The notes beneath the pieces are model-generated. The model ran no database searches. It had not been told where the DNA came from and saw only the letters and a program-made list of their open reading frames with translations. Position numbers and translations under genes: made by a program. A DNA stretch of 17,124 nt from Enterobacteriaceae bacterium UBA2655 (GTDB lineage Bacteria > Pseudomonadota > Gammaproteobacteria > Enterobacterales > Enterobacteriaceae), in contig DENB01000029.1 of the NCBI GenBank assembly GCA_002359495.1, positions 121,924-139,047 on the forward strand, in the 5' to 3' direction. Each line of letters opens with the position of its first letter. Position 1 is the first letter of the stretch. This document shows, piece after piece, positions 14,936 to 17,124 of the stretch.

Positions 14936-15733
14936 CTATTGGCGCTGCGCTTTGGCGAGAAATTTCTTCAGCGCATGGGAGACCGCCACAAAGCCGAAGG
15001 TCGCCGTCACCATGGTGGCGGCGCCGAAGCCGGAGGCGCAATCCATACGTTTCGGTCCTTCCGCCGTGCTGCGCGACGCGCAGACGCTGCCGTCCGGCTG
15101 CGGATAGACCAGTGCTTCAGTAGAAAACACGCAGTCGATTCCCAGCTTGCCCTTGCTGTTTTTCACTACGCCAAACTGCTTCAGACGATCGCGCAATTTG
15201 GCCGCCAGCGGATCCTGAATAGTTTTCGCCAGGTCAGCGACCTGAATTTGGGTGGGATCGATCTGTCCGCCCGCTCCGCCGGTAGTGATCAGCGGAATTT
15301 TATTGCGTCGACACCAGGCGAGCAGCGCCGCCTTTGGCCGTACGCTGTCGATCGCATCGATAACGTAGTCGAATTTTGTCGCCAGCAACTCAGCCGTGTT
15401 ATCCGGCGTGATGAAATCATCCACGCAGATCACTTTGCATTCAGGATTGATTTCGTGGATGCGCTCCGCCATCACCTCGGTTTTCGCTTTGCCGACGTTG
15501 TCGCGCAGCGCGTGGATTTGCCGGTTGGTATTGGTGATACAGACATCGTCCATATCGATCAGCGTCAGGTTGCCGACGCCGGTACGCGCCAGCGCTTCCG
15601 CCGCCCAGGAGCCGACGCCGCCGATGCCGATTACGCAGAAATGGGCGTCCGCCAAATGTTGCAGCGCGTCCTGCCCATAAAGACGCGCCGTCCCGCCAAA
15701 GCGCTGCCGCCAGGCGTCGGTTACCACAGTCAT
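14936..15733 (-). CDS. tcdA: tRNA t6A37 dehydratase TcdA (CsdL)
   Basis: ATP-dependent E1-like enzyme that cyclises N6-threonylcarbamoyladenosine at tRNA position 37 to ct6A. The 265 residues fit E. coli TcdA (268 aa). The nucleotide-binding loop is GIGGVGSW (36-43), with the acidic strand LIDMDDV (58-64), TNRQIHA after it, and DAIDSV (126-131). Cysteines at 201, 218 and 232 include conserved ones. The C-terminal GFGAATMVTATFGFVAVSHA (235-254) is hydrophobic and could touch the membrane. AAGG lies before the ATG. It faces csdE, its known partner, tail to tail with a 2-bp gap, so their mRNAs must overlap. Confidence 0.95.
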   Translation of the reverse strand: MTVVTDAWRQRFGGTARLYGQDALQHLADAHFCVIGIGGVGSWAAEALARTGVGNLTLIDMDDVCITNTNRQIHALRDNVGKAKTEVMAERIHEINPECKVICVDDFITPDNTAELLATKFDYVIDAIDSVRPKAALLAWCRRNKIPLITTGGAGGQIDPTQIQVADLAKTIQDPLAAKLRDRLKQFGVVKNSKGKLGIDCVFSTEALVYPQPDGSVCASRSTAEGPKRMDCASGFGAATMVTATFGFVAVSHALKKFLAKAQRQ

Positions 15734-15743
15734 ATCAAACCTT

Positions 15744-15772
15744 ATAAAAGGGTGCGGGCCGAATGGCCCGCA
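15744..15772 (-). terminator. Intrinsic terminator of mltA
   Basis: On the minus strand TGCGGGCC (15772-15765), loop ATTC, GGCCCGCA (15760-15753), then CCC and TTTT (15747-15744). Strong 8-bp GC stem with a short T-tract, between the mltA stop and the tcdA start. tcdA then probably has its own promoter or depends on read-through. Confidence 0.65.
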
Positions 15773-15780
15773 GAAGAAAA

Positions 15781-16923
15781 TCAGTTGGAGCTCAGCAGCT
15801 CATTATTACCGCTTTGCGGCATGCTGAACAGCGGTTGCCCGATGCCCGGCGCCGCTTTCAGCACCCAGACGCGGCCATAGTGATTATAGAAGCCCGCCAG
15901 ATGGGCGGCATCCGGGCCGATGCCCTGATAGATATCGAAGTGCTGGCCTTTAATCGCGCCGCCCACGTCCAGCGCCACCATCAGGCGCATCTCATATTTG
16001 CCGTTGAACTTGCCCTTTTCGTTCAGCTGTGGCACTTCCGCCAGCAGCACAGTGCCCGGCGGGATCAGCGAACGATCGGAGGCGACCGAGGCTTTCGCCA
16101 CCAGCGGGACGGCGCTGGCGCCGCGCACCGGCGCAAAGCTCTCCGGCTTGAAGAAGACGAATGACTGGTTGGTTTCCAGCAGCGCGCGCACCTCTTCCGG
16201 CGAGTGATCCGCCGCCCACTGACGGATCGCCTGCATCGACATATCTTCGCGCTTCACTTCGCCGCGATCGATCAGCTCTTTGCCGATGCTGTGATAGCTC
16301 CAGCCATTTTTGCCGCCGTAGCCGAAGAAGGTCAGCGGACGTCCATCGCCATAATCGACATAACCGCTGCCCTGCACGTCCATCATAAAGTTATCGATTA
16401 ACGAGTTGCTCCAGGCCACGACGTAGCGGTCGTCCAGCGCGCCGCTGTAGATCGACGAACGGCTCGGCAGCTTCTGTCCGCGCTTGCGCGGCGGCATACG
16501 GTAAATCGGGTACTGGAATTCACCCTGGCGCGTGTAACGCGCTTCGACCACCGGCGTATAGTAGCCGGTGAACTGCACGTTGCCGTAGTTATCGGTGCCT
16601 TCCATCTGATAAGCGTTAAGGCCGAACTGACGCAGCTGGCGCGTATCGCCGCCCGACATCAGCCAGCTCTCTACGGCGCTGAAGGTGCCGCTGTAACGGC
16701 TGAACAGCCCGGAAGAGGCGCCCTGAATCTGACGCACCTGGTTGCCGAAATCGGCGCCGTTGACCGGGCGTCCTTTGGCGTTGGGTTGATTCACCAGCGC
16801 CAGCGGCTGCTCCAGTTTGCCATCTTTATATTGTTGACCGCGATCGGTCGGCTTTGAGGTACAGCCCGCAAGCAACGCTAAAAATGCGCCAGTAAGCGCA
16901 TACTTCGCCCAGGATCCTTTCAT
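15781..16923 (-). CDS. mltA: Membrane-bound lytic murein transglycosylase A MltA
   Basis: Outer-membrane lipoprotein that cleaves peptidoglycan glycan strands, leaving 1,6-anhydromuramyl ends. 380 residues against 365 in E. coli. The signal peptide MKGSWAKYALTGAFLALLAG ends in a lipobox with Cys21; Thr at the next position fits outer-membrane sorting. QFTGYYTPVVEARYTRQGEF (117-136) and NFMMDVQGSGYVDYGDG (178-194) belong to the MltA domain; the C-terminal 3D domain holds ALDVGGAIKGQHFDIYQG (317-334) with Asp330 aligning, as I recall, to catalytic Asp308 of mature E. coli MltA. I chose the ATG at 16923-16921 over the in-frame GTG one codon earlier. The C-terminus is about a dozen residues longer than in E. 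coli. Promoter not clear. Confidence 0.95.
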   Translation of the reverse strand: MKGSWAKYALTGAFLALLAGCTSKPTDRGQQYKDGKLEQPLALVNQPNAKGRPVNGADFGNQVRQIQGASSGLFSRYSGTFSAVESWLMSGGDTRQLRQFGLNAYQMEGTDNYGNVQFTGYYTPVVEARYTRQGEFQYPIYRMPPRKRGQKLPSRSSIYSGALDDRYVVAWSNSLIDNFMMDVQGSGYVDYGDGRPLTFFGYGGKNGWSYHSIGKELIDRGEVKREDMSMQAIRQWAADHSPEEVRALLETNQSFVFFKPESFAPVRGASAVPLVAKASVASDRSLIPPGTVLLAEVPQLNEKGKFNGKYEMRLMVALDVGGAIKGQHFDIYQGIGPDAAHLAGFYNHYGRVWVLKAAPGIGQPLFSMPQSGNNELLSSN

Positions 16924-17084
16924 CACTTTCTCTTTTAATCAGTGTTCGCAGAGCGAAGATAGCAAAGGCACGGACAGAATGACATCCATCGGCTTTGACG
17001 TCGGCCGCATCTGTACAATAAATAACCCGTCGGCGGAATATTTCGGCAAGCGACAGATAAATTGCGTTTTTATTCCAAAAGGGG

Positions 17085-17112
17085 TTGCATCAAAACGCAC
17101 GGAGAGTATAGT
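17085..17112 (+). promoter_or_regulatory. Stable-RNA-like promoter, probably of metZWV tRNA genes
   Basis: TTGCAT (17085-17090), 16 bp, TATAGT (17107-17112), followed by a GC-rich discriminator (GCGCTT) and preceded by an AT-rich stretch (17058-17080) like an UP element. This form is typical of growth-rate and ppGpp-controlled tRNA/rRNA promoters. In E. coli the initiator tRNA cluster metZWV lies beside mltA, so it is the likely target; the tRNA itself is outside the window. Confidence 0.6.
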
Positions 17113-17124
17113 GCGCTTCCACGG

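Noticed and set aside
14939..15880. Long plus-strand frame (313 residues) opposite tcdA
   Set aside because: Shadow of a GC-rich gene; tcdA has all expected motifs on the other strand.

Overview
The window is chromosomal DNA of a gamma-proteobacterium of the order Enterobacterales. Nearly every protein aligns, by recall, end to end with an Escherichia coli K-12 counterpart, and the gene order gudX/gudP ... yqcA-truC-yqcC-csrB-syd ... xni ... rlmM-ygdD-gcvA-gcvB-ygdI-csdA-csdE-tcdA-mltA is the E. coli order with blocks missing. The GC-rich coding regions, garD next to gudP, and the absence of the fucose and sda genes between xni and rlmM suggest a relative outside Escherichia, perhaps Erwiniaceae (Pantoea, Erwinia or Mixta type). 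That placement is inference.

Left part (1-4036): a hexarate (D-glucarate/galactarate) catabolic cluster. gudP (uptake) and a 5' fragment of gudX read leftward. garD (galactarate dehydratase) reads rightward. The roughly 500 bp between them holds two mirror-image promoters with the same -10 and matching -35 boxes, a good CRP-type site and two further inverted repeats.

Middle-left (4037-6751): the leftward operon yqcC-truC-yqcA, then the non-coding RNA gene csrB with its terminator, promoter, a likely IHF site and a UvrY/GacA palindrome far upstream, then syd. The protein reading frames crossing this stretch are spurious.

Middle (6752-11516): queF, ppnN and xni read rightward and meet rlmM-ygdD reading leftward. 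ppnN starts with TTG behind a structured leader. xni has its Shine-Dalgarno separated from the start codon by a perfect hairpin.

Right part (11517-17124): gcvA reads leftward and the sRNA gene gcvB diverges from it. ygdI encodes a small lipoprotein and has an attenuator-like terminator in its upstream region. csdA-csdE (cysteine desulfurase and sulfur acceptor) converges on tcdA (ct6A cyclase), its known functional partner. mltA (lytic transglycosylase) follows. The window ends inside a strong, stable-RNA-like promoter that probably drives the metZWV initiator tRNA cluster.

I see no mobile element, CRISPR array, toxin-antitoxin or defence system, and no clear new multi-gene system. The points most worth checking are regulatory: csrB and its UvrY/IHF control region, a GcvB variant with a compacted centre, the mirrored gud/gar promoters, and the terminator bracketed by an inverted repeat between ygdI and csdA.
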